Below, in pieces: positions 1 through 5,896 of a stretch of 6,920 bases of DNA. Under the pieces are notes generated by a model. That model had not been told where the DNA came from. It worked only from the letters and a program-made list of their open reading frames with translations, and did no database searches. The stretch covers positions 1 through 6,920 of the forward strand of contig JAOZTQ010000071.1 of assembly GCA_029939085.1 (NCBI GenBank), written 5' to 3'. A program made the position numbers and the translations under genes. Source of the DNA: Candidatus Nanopelagicales bacterium (GTDB lineage Bacteria; Actinomycetota; Actinomycetes; S36-B12; GCA-2699445). Within the stretch, counting starts at the first letter, position 1; every line of letters starts with the position of its first letter.

Positions 1-492
1 GGTGCCGAACGGATCGCGATCTCCCTGGATTACGGTCACCAGGTGATTCTCGGCCGCGGTTGCCAACTCGTCTGAGCGGTCGTGATCTGGTTTTCCAGGC
101 GGGTGTAAGGGAAAGGACAGGCACAAAACCCCATCTACTTCGAGATCCACCACAGTTCGGCACGCTGTCCGAGCGCCACTGCTACGACCGCCCACGATCA
201 AATGCCGCAGGGCCTCCCCGGACCGACGCAACCACGTTACCGACTCGCGAAAAGCAGCATCGAGTTTTGATTTCGACGCTGCAACCTTTTTACCTTCGAC
301 CACCCACGGCTGTTCAAAGAGCACGACCTCGACACCACGCATCGGCAGGTTGCTGGCCAATAACTGTAAGTCCCAGGACTCGATACCAGTTCCCGCGCCA
401 TGCGTGAGCGCTAGTGTCCCGCGGGGAACGCCCTCGGGAACCTCGTAGACATGAGCACGCGCAATTCCAGCCGTCGTCTCAATGTCGGCCAC
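1..492 (-). CDS. KANL3/Tex30-type alpha/beta hydrolase, partial (C-terminus beyond left edge)
   Basis: This minus-strand frame has no stop from the GTG at 490-492 to the window edge and gives 164 residues; the true C-terminus lies outside. The sequence shows an alpha/beta hydrolase core: an oxyanion-type HGAG at 31-34, EQPW at 60-63, the nucleophile elbow GGRSSGAR at 101-108 (G-x-S-x-G with Ser104), FPLHPPGKP at 127-135 and QGDRDPFG at 156-163, where Asp160 is the likely catalytic acid. The catalytic His would be off the edge. This motif set is typical of the KANL3/Tex30-like hydrolases common in actinobacteria, whose substrates are unknown. The GTG was chosen because the family-like N-terminus (ADIETTAGIARAHV) begins there; another GTG lies 18 bases upstream (508-510). 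The ribosome site is weak (GGA about 5 bases upstream). It lies 50 bases after the dehydrogenase and is probably in its transcript. Confidence 0.85.
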   Translation of the reverse strand, partial: MADIETTAGIARAHVYEVPEGVPRGTLALTHGAGTGIESWDLQLLASNLPMRGVEVVLFEQPWVVEGKKVAASKSKLDAAFRESVTWLRRSGEALRHLIVGGRSSGARTACRTVVDLEVDGVLCLSFPLHPPGKPDHDRSDELATAAENHLVTVIQGDRDPFGT

Positions 493-542
493 CCGTCCAG
501 CGTTAACCACGAGAACATCCTGTCCGTTATCGGCCGGTTTCG

Positions 543-1367
543 CTACCCTCGAGCAAACTTCTCGACAGTCTTGCCAGCCCGCCGCTGCAGAGCCTTGAGG
601 AAACCGCCGGGTGACCAACGAAACATGCGCCATGCCGAACGTGCCATCTTTGGCGAAACCACCAGAGCCTCGTTCTCGGCAACACCACGTCGGATGTCCT
701 CTACTAGTGCCGCTACTGGATAGATTCCTCCGGGGAGCGACTCTGCCATTTTGCGAGTGGTGACGGGGATAGCCACGCTCGGTAAATCCGCTGGCATCTC
801 TTTATCTAGGATCGGCGTATCGGTGAATCCAGGGCAGATGGCGGTAAAGCCAACACCCGACGCTGCGTATTCAACTCGGAGCGAGAGCGTCATACCCACG
901 ACCGCGTGCTTCGCAGCTGCGTACGGCGCCAAACCGGGCGAAGGAATCAGGCCTGCGAGAGATGCTGTATTTACCACCTGACCCGAGCCCTGTCGCAGAA
1001 GGTGAGGCAGGGCTGCAACTGTTCCATGCACCACCCCTCGTAGGTTGACGTCAATGGAACGGTCCCAATGTTCAATATCCAGATCGTGGGCTCTCCCGCC
1101 AATCCCGACACCGGCATTGTTATAGATGACATCCAGCCGCCCGTACTTAGCGACAGTTTCGTCAACCAACTTCCCTACGGCGACCGCATCGCTAACGTCA
1201 AGTGAACAAATACTTATCAACTTAGGATCAAAGCGCTGCTCCAGCGCCGCCAGACCAGCCGAATCCACGTCCGCAGCTACGACCTGATCGCCGTCGGCAA
1301 TGTGCGAACGCACCAACTCTGCGCCGATACCCGATGCGGCTCCAGTAACGATGACAATCTGACTCAT
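543..1367 (-). CDS. Classical short-chain dehydrogenase/reductase (SDR)
   Basis: This 274-residue protein is an NAD(P)-dependent oxidoreductase with a Rossmann fold, probably cytoplasmic. All hallmarks of a classical SDR are present: the TGAASGIG cofactor loop (8-15), an acidic Asp33 at the end of beta-2 that favours NAD over NADP, NNAG at 83-86, Asn108 in the VNL segment, the catalytic Ser136, Tyr149 and Lys153 (YAAAK), and the PG motif at 179-180 followed by a Thr that usually binds the nicotinamide amide. The C-terminal stretch of about 40 residues is basic and longer than in minimal 250-residue SDRs. The substrate cannot be told from sequence; an alcohol or hydroxyacyl compound is possible. 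It starts 42 bases after the YedK-like gene and is followed after 50 bases by the hydrolase. The only purine-rich site, GGAAG, is one base from the ATG, too close for normal use, so initiation may be near-leaderless. Confidence 0.93.
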   Translation of the reverse strand: MSQIVIVTGAASGIGAELVRSHIADGDQVVAADVDSAGLAALEQRFDPKLISICSLDVSDAVAVGKLVDETVAKYGRLDVIYNNAGVGIGGRAHDLDIEHWDRSIDVNLRGVVHGTVAALPHLLRQGSGQVVNTASLAGLIPSPGLAPYAAAKHAVVGMTLSLRVEYAASGVGFTAICPGFTDTPILDKEMPADLPSVAIPVTTRKMAESLPGGIYPVAALVEDIRRGVAENEALVVSPKMARSAWRMFRWSPGGFLKALQRRAGKTVEKFARG

Positions 1368-1376
1368 ACTTCCACG

Positions 1377-1405
1377 ATGACAGAACCAGATCGTGCCGAC
1401 GTCAA
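1377..1405 (-). promoter_or_regulatory. Candidate sigma-70-type promoter for the dehydrogenase
   Basis: On the minus strand, TTGACG (1400-1405) is followed by a 17-base spacer and TGTCAT (1377-1382). The spacing is ideal, the -35 box matches TTGACA at five of six positions and the -10 box matches TATAAT at four. Transcription would begin about two bases before the ATG at 1367, giving an almost leaderless mRNA and explaining the lack of a usable Shine-Dalgarno. The site lies in the 42-base gap after the YedK-like gene, so it would be internal to the putative operon. Inference from sequence only. Confidence 0.4.
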
Positions 1406-1409
1406 CGGG

Positions 1410-2159
1410 CTAGCTGTCTAACGGGATTGGACGGAGAAGTTCAGGACCGTTGTTGCGAACATTGTTCACTTCGGTTCCGACGGGTTCAGCCTGCAACCAA
1501 TCGGGCTCTTCTGGGATTACTGACGTGATCGCTAGTTCCCCATCCAACTGCTCCGGGTCCAGCCAAGCCTCCCAGCCACGCTGCGGGATGCACAGCGGCA
1601 TCCGGTCGTGGATACGATCCAGCCCTGATGTGGCGGCGGTCGTAATGATGGTCATCGTGCGAAGCCAACTGGCTGGATCATCTTCGGGCAGCTCAGGATT
1701 TCGCCAAAATTCGTAAAGACCAGCCATAGCCATGACTGATCCGTCGGCCGGGTGAATGTAGTACGGCTGCTTTCGCGGCTTACCGTTCTTGCCTCGGGGC
1801 GCCGATGGGTCGGTCGGTAGATACCACTCGTAGTAGCCGTCTGCTGGGATCAGGCAGCGGCGTCTGCTGGCGGCTCGACGATAAGACGGTTTGTGAGCCG
1901 CAGTTTCCGCCCGGGCGTTGATCATCCGTGCCCCAATGCCAGGGTCTTTGGCCCAACTTGGCACTAGCCCCCATCGCGCTACCCCCAGCTCGCGCGCTGT
2001 CGAGGAATCTTTAGTTGATTGACGGTCCGCGACGACGTAAACGTCTTTTGTTGGGGCCACGTTGTAGTCCGCAGCCAAATTTTGCTCGGTTACCTCGACG
2101 GCATCGAACTCAGTTACCAAGGAAGCCTTATCGCGACTCGCCGCATACCGGCCGCACAC
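1410..2159 (-). CDS. yedK: SOS response-associated protein YedK/HMCES (SRAP domain)
   Basis: This 249-residue protein belongs to the SRAP family, which crosslinks covalently to abasic sites in single-stranded DNA through the N-terminal cysteine left after Met removal and so shields them from strand breakage. The signature residues are visible: MCGRYA at the start with Cys2, NVAPT (33-37), ARWGLVPSW (61-69), INARAET (80-86) with Asn81, CLIPADGYYEWY (102-113) with Glu111, AGLYEFW (146-152) and IHDRMP (183-188) with His184; these correspond to the Cys, Asn, Glu and His active-site residues of the family. The length is close to that of other members. The start is GTG, fixed by the required Cys at position 2. 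A Shine-Dalgarno AGGGTGG (2166-2172) stands 6 bases upstream and runs into the stop codon of the lyase, so translation is probably coupled. I see no clear LexA box. Confidence 0.95.
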   Translation of the reverse strand: MCGRYAASRDKASLVTEFDAVEVTEQNLAADYNVAPTKDVYVVADRQSTKDSSTARELGVARWGLVPSWAKDPGIGARMINARAETAAHKPSYRRAASRRRCLIPADGYYEWYLPTDPSAPRGKNGKPRKQPYYIHPADGSVMAMAGLYEFWRNPELPEDDPASWLRTMTIITTAATSGLDRIHDRMPLCIPQRGWEAWLDPEQLDGELAITSVIPEEPDWLQAEPVGTEVNNVRNNGPELLRPIPLDS

Positions 2160-2165
2160 GGCTAG

Positions 2166-2172
2166 CCACCCT
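2166..2172 (-). promoter_or_regulatory. Ribosome binding site overlapping the lyase stop codon
   Basis: AGGGTGG on the minus strand, 6 bases before the GTG of the YedK-like gene. Its first base is the last base of the upstream TGA stop (TGAGGG), so ribosomes finishing the lyase would be placed at the next start. It supports GTG at 2157-2159 as the initiation codon. Confidence 0.7.
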
Positions 2173-3146
2173 CAGCTCTCAGGCGGCGTGAAGGTCTTGG
2201 TCCGCTGCATACCAGCCGCGCGCCCCTTACCTGCAATGACCAGAGCCATCTTTCGACTGGCTTCGTCAATCATCTCGTCACCCAACATGACCGCACCACG
2301 GCCGCCACCTTCCGCAGAGGTGTAATAGGCGTAGGCATCCAAAATGAGTTCGGCGTGATCGTAATCCTCTTGCCGTGGACTGTAGACCTCATTCGCTGCC
2401 TCTACCTGCCCCGGATGTAACACCCACTTACCGTCAAAACCCAAGGCAGCACTGCGTTCCGCAACCCGCCGGTATCCATCCACATCCTTGATTTGGAGAT
2501 ATGGCCCGTCAATCGCTTGCTTATCGTAAGCACGAGCAGCCATCAAGATCCGCGACAGGATGTAGTGGTAAGCGTCGCCCTCGGTATAACCCGGAGGCTG
2601 CTCGCCCACGATCAGCGACTTCATATTGATACTGGCCATGAAGTCCGCGGGGCCAAAAATAATGGTCTCAACGCGAGGTGAAGCCTGGGCGATCTCATCA
2701 ACATTAACCAGACCCAAAGCATTTTCGATCTGCGCCTCGATTCCGATCCGACCTTGCTCGAAGCCCATCGTTTTCTCGATCTGCGTCAGTGTCATATCGA
2801 GCCACTGCACCTGAGCCGCTGTCTGCACTTTAGGCAGCATGATGCAGTCCAAATTTTGACCGGCATTCTCCACGATCTCGGTGACATCCTGATAGGTCCA
2901 CTGCGTGGTTAGATCATTTACTCGAACCACACGCACCTTTTCTTCGTATCCACCCTCATTGAGAGCCGCCACGACATTTTTCCGTGCATCGGCCTTCGCA
3001 ATCGGTGCTACCGAGTCCTCAAGGTCCATAAAGATTTGGTCGGCGGGCAATCCTTTTGCCTTTTCCAACATCTTTGGATTCGAGCCTGGAACCGCAAGAT
3101 TTGATCGGCGGGGGCGTAGCGACTGGGCAGTGGAATCTTCACTCAT
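2172..3146 (-). CDS. CoA ester lyase, HpcH/HpaI aldolase family (CitE/malyl-CoA lyase type)
   Basis: This 324-residue protein is predicted to cleave or form carbon-carbon bonds in CoA esters such as malyl-CoA, beta-methylmalyl-CoA or citramalyl-CoA, using Mg2+. Numbered from the ATG at 3146, it shows RPRRSNLAVPGS near the N-terminus (11-22), MDLEDSVAP (40-48), Arg75 in RVN, MLPKV (103-107), EAQIEN (137-142) with Glu141, FGPADFMAS (164-172) with Asp168, DGPYLQI (213-219) and WVLHPGQV (241-248). Glu141 and Asp168 match the metal-binding pair of the family. Length and C-terminal extension (GDEMIDEASRKMA, 289-301) resemble malyl-CoA lyases rather than shorter citrate lyase beta subunits. I recall very similar proteins from Streptomyces, where they are called simply CoA ester lyase. 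A GTG three codons upstream (3153-3155) is part of the GAGGTG ribosome site, so the ATG is preferred. No citrate lyase alpha or gamma genes are adjacent. The exact substrate is unproven. Confidence 0.93.
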   Translation of the reverse strand: MSEDSTAQSLRPRRSNLAVPGSNPKMLEKAKGLPADQIFMDLEDSVAPIAKADARKNVVAALNEGGYEEKVRVVRVNDLTTQWTYQDVTEIVENAGQNLDCIMLPKVQTAAQVQWLDMTLTQIEKTMGFEQGRIGIEAQIENALGLVNVDEIAQASPRVETIIFGPADFMASINMKSLIVGEQPPGYTEGDAYHYILSRILMAARAYDKQAIDGPYLQIKDVDGYRRVAERSAALGFDGKWVLHPGQVEAANEVYSPRQEDYDHAELILDAYAYYTSAEGGGRGAVMLGDEMIDEASRKMALVIAGKGRAAGMQRTKTFTPPES

Positions 3147-3152
3147 GAATGG

Positions 3153-3158
3153 CACCTC
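3153..3158 (-). promoter_or_regulatory. Ribosome binding site fixing the lyase start
   Basis: GAGGTG on the minus strand lies 6 bases before ATG 3144-3146. The GTG inside it opens a frame three codons longer, but using that GTG would leave no ribosome site of its own; this decides for the ATG. Confidence 0.7.
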
Positions 3159-3181
3159 GTTATGATGACCTACTAGGACGC

Positions 3182-3203
3182 CGGCACTCGCTTAGCGGTG
3201 CTG
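3182..3203. repeat. Imperfect inverted repeat, possible operator or leader hairpin
   Basis: The arms GGCAC-t-CGCT and AGCG-GTGCT surround a single T at 3193: CGCT/AGCG and GCAC/GTGC pair exactly, with one bulged T at 3188 and a G-T then C-G pair further out. It lies 36-57 bases upstream of the lyase ATG, just downstream of the possible -10 box at 3214-3219. It could bind a dimeric repressor or fold in the lyase mRNA leader. No second copy was noticed. Confidence 0.35.
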
Positions 3204-3323
3204 CAGCGTCTCCACGTTATCCGTTCACCTTTCGCGACCCTAGCCCGCCCCCCGCCAGATAGCTGCGATGAACTTGTCATTTAGGGAGCAAGAACGGTCC
3301 GGAACCGCGTAATCTGCGGGTCT

Positions 3324-3330
3324 AGGAGGT
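3324..3330 (+). promoter_or_regulatory. Strong Shine-Dalgarno of the ABM-like gene
   Basis: AGGAGGT, a near-perfect match to the anti-Shine-Dalgarno, lies 8 bases before ATG 3339-3341. It is the strongest ribosome site in the window and supports the small gene as real. Confidence 0.8.
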
Positions 3331-3338
3331 ACGCCGCT

Positions 3339-3635
3339 ATGCATGCGAGAACAATCACGGCCAATATTGTGCCGGGGCGCCTGGAAGAGGCTCTGCAGAT
3401 TTTCCGGGAAGAAATACATCCCATGATCGAAAAGCAACCGGGCCATATCAGCACCAGCCTATTTATAGACCGAGATCGGAATCGCGCGCAGACGGTCACT
3501 ATTTGGGAATCACGGGCCGCCGAACAGGCCACCTCAGAACGTAGCGACTATCTCAGCAAAGTCCTAGGACGTCTCAATGGATTTCTAGCAAACCGCCACG
3601 TGGCTTCCTGGGAAGTTGCCGCTGGAAGCGGCTGA
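3339..3635 (+). CDS. Small ABM-domain protein (antibiotic biosynthesis monooxygenase-like fold)
   Basis: This 98-residue protein fits the dimeric alpha/beta-barrel ABM family. It has an N-terminal strand (ARTITANIV, 3-11), then PGRLEEALQIFREEIHPMIEK (12-32) as the first helix, PGHISTSLFIDRD (34-46) as a second strand, QTVTIWESRAAEQATSE (51-67) as the strand with the WES motif and following helix, and a last helix and strand ending HVASWEV (87-93). Family members include cofactor-free monooxygenases, heme-degrading enzymes and many small proteins of unknown function. No specific heme ligand or substrate residue can be assigned here, so the fold is clear but the activity is not. It is transcribed away from the lyase and ends 8 bases from the convergent exporter gene. 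The strong AGGAGGT site suggests efficient translation. Confidence 0.82.
   Translation: MHARTITANIVPGRLEEALQIFREEIHPMIEKQPGHISTSLFIDRDRNRAQTVTIWESRAAEQATSERSDYLSKVLGRLNGFLANRHVASWEVAAGSG
3618..3632. terminator. GC-rich hairpin at the convergent gene ends (possible U-less terminator)
   Basis: GCCGCT and AGCGGC (3618-3623 and 3627-3632) form a perfect 6-bp stem with a GGA loop, in the last codons of the ABM-like gene and immediately before its TGA. The convergent exporter gene ends only 8 bases further on. No T-run follows on either strand, so it may be only a coding coincidence or a weak bidirectional terminator. Confidence 0.25.
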
Positions 3636-3643
3636 GCCACTCC

Positions 3644-4543
3644 CTACGTAACTTGATAGCTGTTGCGCTTACCTGTTACGACAACGACCGCTAATCCGGC
3701 CAGAATCAGCAGGACCCCAGGCACCAGTTGGAAGGGCGGGAAAGCCCCGAGCCAGACCGCCGCGATCAAGATCGCTCCGGGGACTTCGAGTAAGAGTGCT
3801 AGCCCGACTGTGGTTGGCGGCAAACTTCGTAAGACAACGTTGACTAGTGAGTGGCCCAGGAGTTGAGCCAATACTGTGAGTGCCACGATGAGTACCCAGT
3901 CCCGAACTTCATACCCGACGAGCTCCACGTCGGCGACAAGGCAGACAACAAGTAGGAAAACAGCAGCCACTCCGTAAACCGCAGCACTGTATGGCGCTGC
4001 TCCCAATTCCTGGCGAGCTTTGGCCCCGCTCATGATGTAAGCAGCGCCAGCTGCTCCACCCACCAAGGCAAGAGCATCGCCAAACAACGCCGACGGACTC
4101 ATCGCCACATCTACTCCAGTGATGATCAGTACCCCGATCATGGCTACCGCTACACCCAACCACAGCAATCGAGACACCTGATATCCAGATATGCGAGAAA
4201 TTAATGCTGTCCAAATGGGTACCGTCGAAACTAGCGCTGTAGCCGCTGCCACTGACGTGTATCTCAGGGCAGGGATAAATGTCGCGAAATGAAGAGCCAA
4301 CATGGCACCCGCCACGACCAGTAACCAGAAATGCGATCTGAGCTGGTGCAGGGACTGACGTCGTATTGCTAACCAGCCAACGGTGAGCAGCGCGCCCAGG
4401 GCACAGCGCCAAAAAGCTATTGCTAATGCCGGAGCCGCGCATGCCACAACGATCGGGGCCGCGGCCGACACCGCGATGACCGCTATTCCGAGCAAGACCC
4501 AGTCACGACTCGTGGGTGTAGTCGAGGTGCTTAAACGGTTCAT
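3644..4543 (-). CDS. EamA/DMT-family transporter (ten-helix inner-membrane exporter)
   Basis: From the ATG at 4543 the protein has 299 residues and about ten hydrophobic segments (approximately 14-34, 38-60, 71-92, 97-117, 124-144, 153-173, 183-203, 213-237, 245-266, 270-290). These form two EamA repeats, as expected for the drug/metabolite transporter superfamily. The FWRC motif at 44-47 and the ALRYTSVAAATAL stretch (92-104), followed by a Pro-containing helix, are typical of the first repeat; LLEVPGAIL (251-259) is the matching segment of the second. Members export amino acids, nucleotides or other metabolites, and the substrate cannot be predicted. The frame stays open to a GTG at 4622-4624, which would add 27 non-hydrophobic residues and leave only 12 bases to the divergent gene. 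The ATG gives the normal family length and a 93-base intergenic space, so I prefer it, although its ribosome site (GGATGAAG) is weak. Confidence 0.88.
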   Translation of the reverse strand: MNRLSTSTTPTSRDWVLLGIAVIAVSAAAPIVVACAAPALAIAFWRCALGALLTVGWLAIRRQSLHQLRSHFWLLVVAGAMLALHFATFIPALRYTSVAAATALVSTVPIWTALISRISGYQVSRLLWLGVAVAMIGVLIITGVDVAMSPSALFGDALALVGGAAGAAYIMSGAKARQELGAAPYSAAVYGVAAVFLLVVCLVADVELVGYEVRDWVLIVALTVLAQLLGHSLVNVVLRSLPPTTVGLALLLEVPGAILIAAVWLGAFPPFQLVPGVLLILAGLAVVVVTGKRNSYQVT

Positions 4544-4624
4544 ATCTTCATCCAATACCCCCGGCTGATCAAGCAATGGCAGCACTGCTCGGGATAAGCC
4601 GCACAATTCCACACTTTTTGCCAC

Positions 4625-4630
4625 TAGCCT
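4625..4630 (+). promoter_or_regulatory. Putative leaderless promoter -10 box (TAGCCT-N6-ATG)
   Basis: TAGCCT fits the actinobacterial TANNNT -10 consensus and is separated by exactly six bases from ATG 4637-4639, so transcription would begin at or next to the A of the start codon. No Shine-Dalgarno is visible upstream of this ATG. No clear -35 box is present. The same hexamer and spacing precede mrp (6501-6506). Confidence 0.55.
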
Positions 4631-4636
4631 GCAAGC

Positions 4637-5896
4637 ATGAGTGGGCCGACAACAAGAATTTTTGTCGCGCGCCTAGCCGGTGTCCCAGTATTTGATCCAA
4701 ATGGGGACCAGGTCGGCCGGGTGCGCGACTTTGTCGTGTCCCTCCTCAGCCCTGCGAGGCCACCGCGAGTCCTGGGGATCTTGCTTGAAGTACCGCCTCG
4801 ACGTCGGATCTTTCTCCCGATTGGCAGAGTGCGCTCCTTCGCGGCTGAGCAGGTCGTTGTGTCTGGACTAGTTAACTTGCGTCGATTCGAAAAGCGCAGG
4901 TCAGAAACTCTCGTACTTGGTGAACTACTCGATCGGTCGGTCCGAACCAACGAGGACGGCAAAGATGCCACCATCGTTGATGTCGCGATTGAGCAAAACC
5001 GGACTAGGGATTGGGACATCACAAAGCTTTACGTCAAACAAGGTGGCGGTTTTCGACGGAAAGGGCAGTCTCTGATCGTCGGATGGGACGACGTCACAGG
5101 TCTGCAGCGTAGTTCCGCGAAACAAGGTACTGATGCGTTGCTCGCCAGTATCGATTCGCTTCGGCCAGCCGATCTTGCCACGATGCTGCAAGACCTTCCC
5201 GAGCATCGACGCTTCGAAGTTGCTGGCTCTCTTGAAGACAGCCGTTTGGCTCAAGTCCTCGGCGAATTGAATGAAGAGAATGCGGCACAGATCTTGTCCG
5301 GCCTCGACCTTGAACGGGCTGCCGACGTCTTGGAAGAAATGGATCCTGACGATGCTACTGACCTTGTTCTCGAACTACCGCTCAGCCAAAGGTCAGTATT
5401 GCTGCAGCGGATGGAAGACGAGGAAGCCGAGGATATCCGGTTGCTGCTTCGCTACGACGAGGACTCTGCCGGGGGTTTGATGACAACTGAACCGGTGATC
5501 GTGGGACCCGATGCCACCATCGCGGATGCGCTGGCTAGAGTCCGCGACTACTCGCTGCCACCTTCTTTGGCAGCCCAGGTCTACGTCGTTCGACCACCAT
5601 TAGAGTCACCAACGGGAAAATTCTTGGGTGTCGCACATATTCAAGCTCTACTTCGTGATCCACCGTCTTCGCTAGTACTTCACGTTGCCGATCCAGAACT
5701 AGAGCCAATTCCGCCGCAGACCTCAATCGACGATGTGGCTCGATACTTTGCGACCTACAACCTTGTCGCAGTTCCTATCGTTGATGACAGCGATCACTTG
5801 TTGGGCGCAGTCACCGTCGATGACCTGGTTGATCACATGCTTCCTGAAGACTGGCGTGATGAAACATCGAGCGAGGGGGTGAGCTCTGATGGCTGA
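4637..5896 (+). CDS. PRC-barrel/MgtE_N/CBS protein without membrane domain
   Basis: This 419-residue protein contains the cytosolic parts of the Mg2+ channel MgtE but no transmembrane segment. Domains in order: a PRC-barrel-like segment at about 7-85 (GVPVFDPNGDQVGRVRDFV), a second at about 91-155, an MgtE N-terminal helical superhelix at about 170-270 with repeated units such as EEMDPDDATDLVLELP (233-248), the MgtE-type junction YDEDSAGGLMT (273-283), CBS1 at about 284-345 and CBS2 at about 350-402 (VPIVDDSDHLLGAVTVDDLVD, 379-399). In MgtE the N and CBS domains sense Mg2+ through acidic residues, and this protein is likewise rich in Asp and Glu. It is often annotated as a magnesium transporter, but alone it cannot be a channel; a sensor or regulator is more likely (inference). 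It overlaps the next gene, for a DUF1003 membrane protein, by 8 bases, a pairing I recall from other actinobacteria. Confidence 0.9.
   Translation: MSGPTTRIFVARLAGVPVFDPNGDQVGRVRDFVVSLLSPARPPRVLGILLEVPPRRRIFLPIGRVRSFAAEQVVVSGLVNLRRFEKRRSETLVLGELLDRSVRTNEDGKDATIVDVAIEQNRTRDWDITKLYVKQGGGFRRKGQSLIVGWDDVTGLQRSSAKQGTDALLASIDSLRPADLATMLQDLPEHRRFEVAGSLEDSRLAQVLGELNEENAAQILSGLDLERAADVLEEMDPDDATDLVLELPLSQRSVLLQRMEDEEAEDIRLLLRYDEDSAGGLMTTEPVIVGPDATIADALARVRDYSLPPSLAAQVYVVRPPLESPTGKFLGVAHIQALLRDPPSSLVLHVADPELEPIPPQTSIDDVARYFATYNLVAVPIVDDSDHLLGAVTVDDLVDHMLPEDWRDETSSEGVSSDG
5873..5883 (+). promoter_or_regulatory. Shine-Dalgarno of the DUF1003 gene inside the preceding gene
   Basis: The purine-rich GAGGGGGTGAG ends 5 bases before ATG 5889-5891. 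It lies within the last codons of the MgtE-like gene and, with the ATGGCTGA start/stop overlap, indicates translational coupling. Confidence 0.65.

Larger units (their letters stand above)
3147..3338. promoter_or_regulatory. Divergent intergenic region between lyase and ABM-like gene
   Basis: This 192-base stretch has no convincing gene and must carry the promoters for both directions. Possible -10 boxes are TAACGT on the minus strand (3214-3219, towards the lyase) and TAATCT on the plus strand (3310-3315, towards the ABM-like gene). Neither has a good -35 partner at the usual distance. A TTGTCA at 3274-3279 on the plus strand is not correctly spaced from any -10 box. An imperfect dyad lies at 3182-3203. 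Confidence 0.45.

Noticed and set aside
60..407. Open plus-strand frame of 115 codons opposite the left-edge hydrolase
   Set aside because: The opposite strand encodes a protein with clear alpha/beta hydrolase motifs, while this translation is Arg/Pro/Thr-rich with no recognisable domain or ribosome site.
493..651. Upstream extension of the hydrolase frame into the dehydrogenase gene (in-frame ATG near 649)
   Set aside because: It would overlap the dehydrogenase by more than 100 bases with a low-complexity translation, and family similarity begins only at GTG 492.
3274..3315. TTGTCA (3274-3279) as -35 box paired with TAATCT (3310-3315)
   Set aside because: The spacer would be 30 bases, far too long for a sigma-70-type promoter.
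3240..3532. Two minus-strand open frames covering the start of the ABM-like gene
   Set aside because: They are antisense to a gene with a near-perfect Shine-Dalgarno and a recognisable fold, and their translations show no domain.
3909..4442. Minus-strand frame of 177 codons within the exporter gene
   Set aside because: It is an alternative frame of the same strand with Cys/Ser/Trp-rich composition; the EamA frame with ten helices explains the region.
4624..5254. Minus-strand frames opposite the MgtE-like gene
   Set aside because: Ser/Thr/Arg-rich shadow translations without motifs; the plus strand has well-defined PRC and MgtE_N domains.
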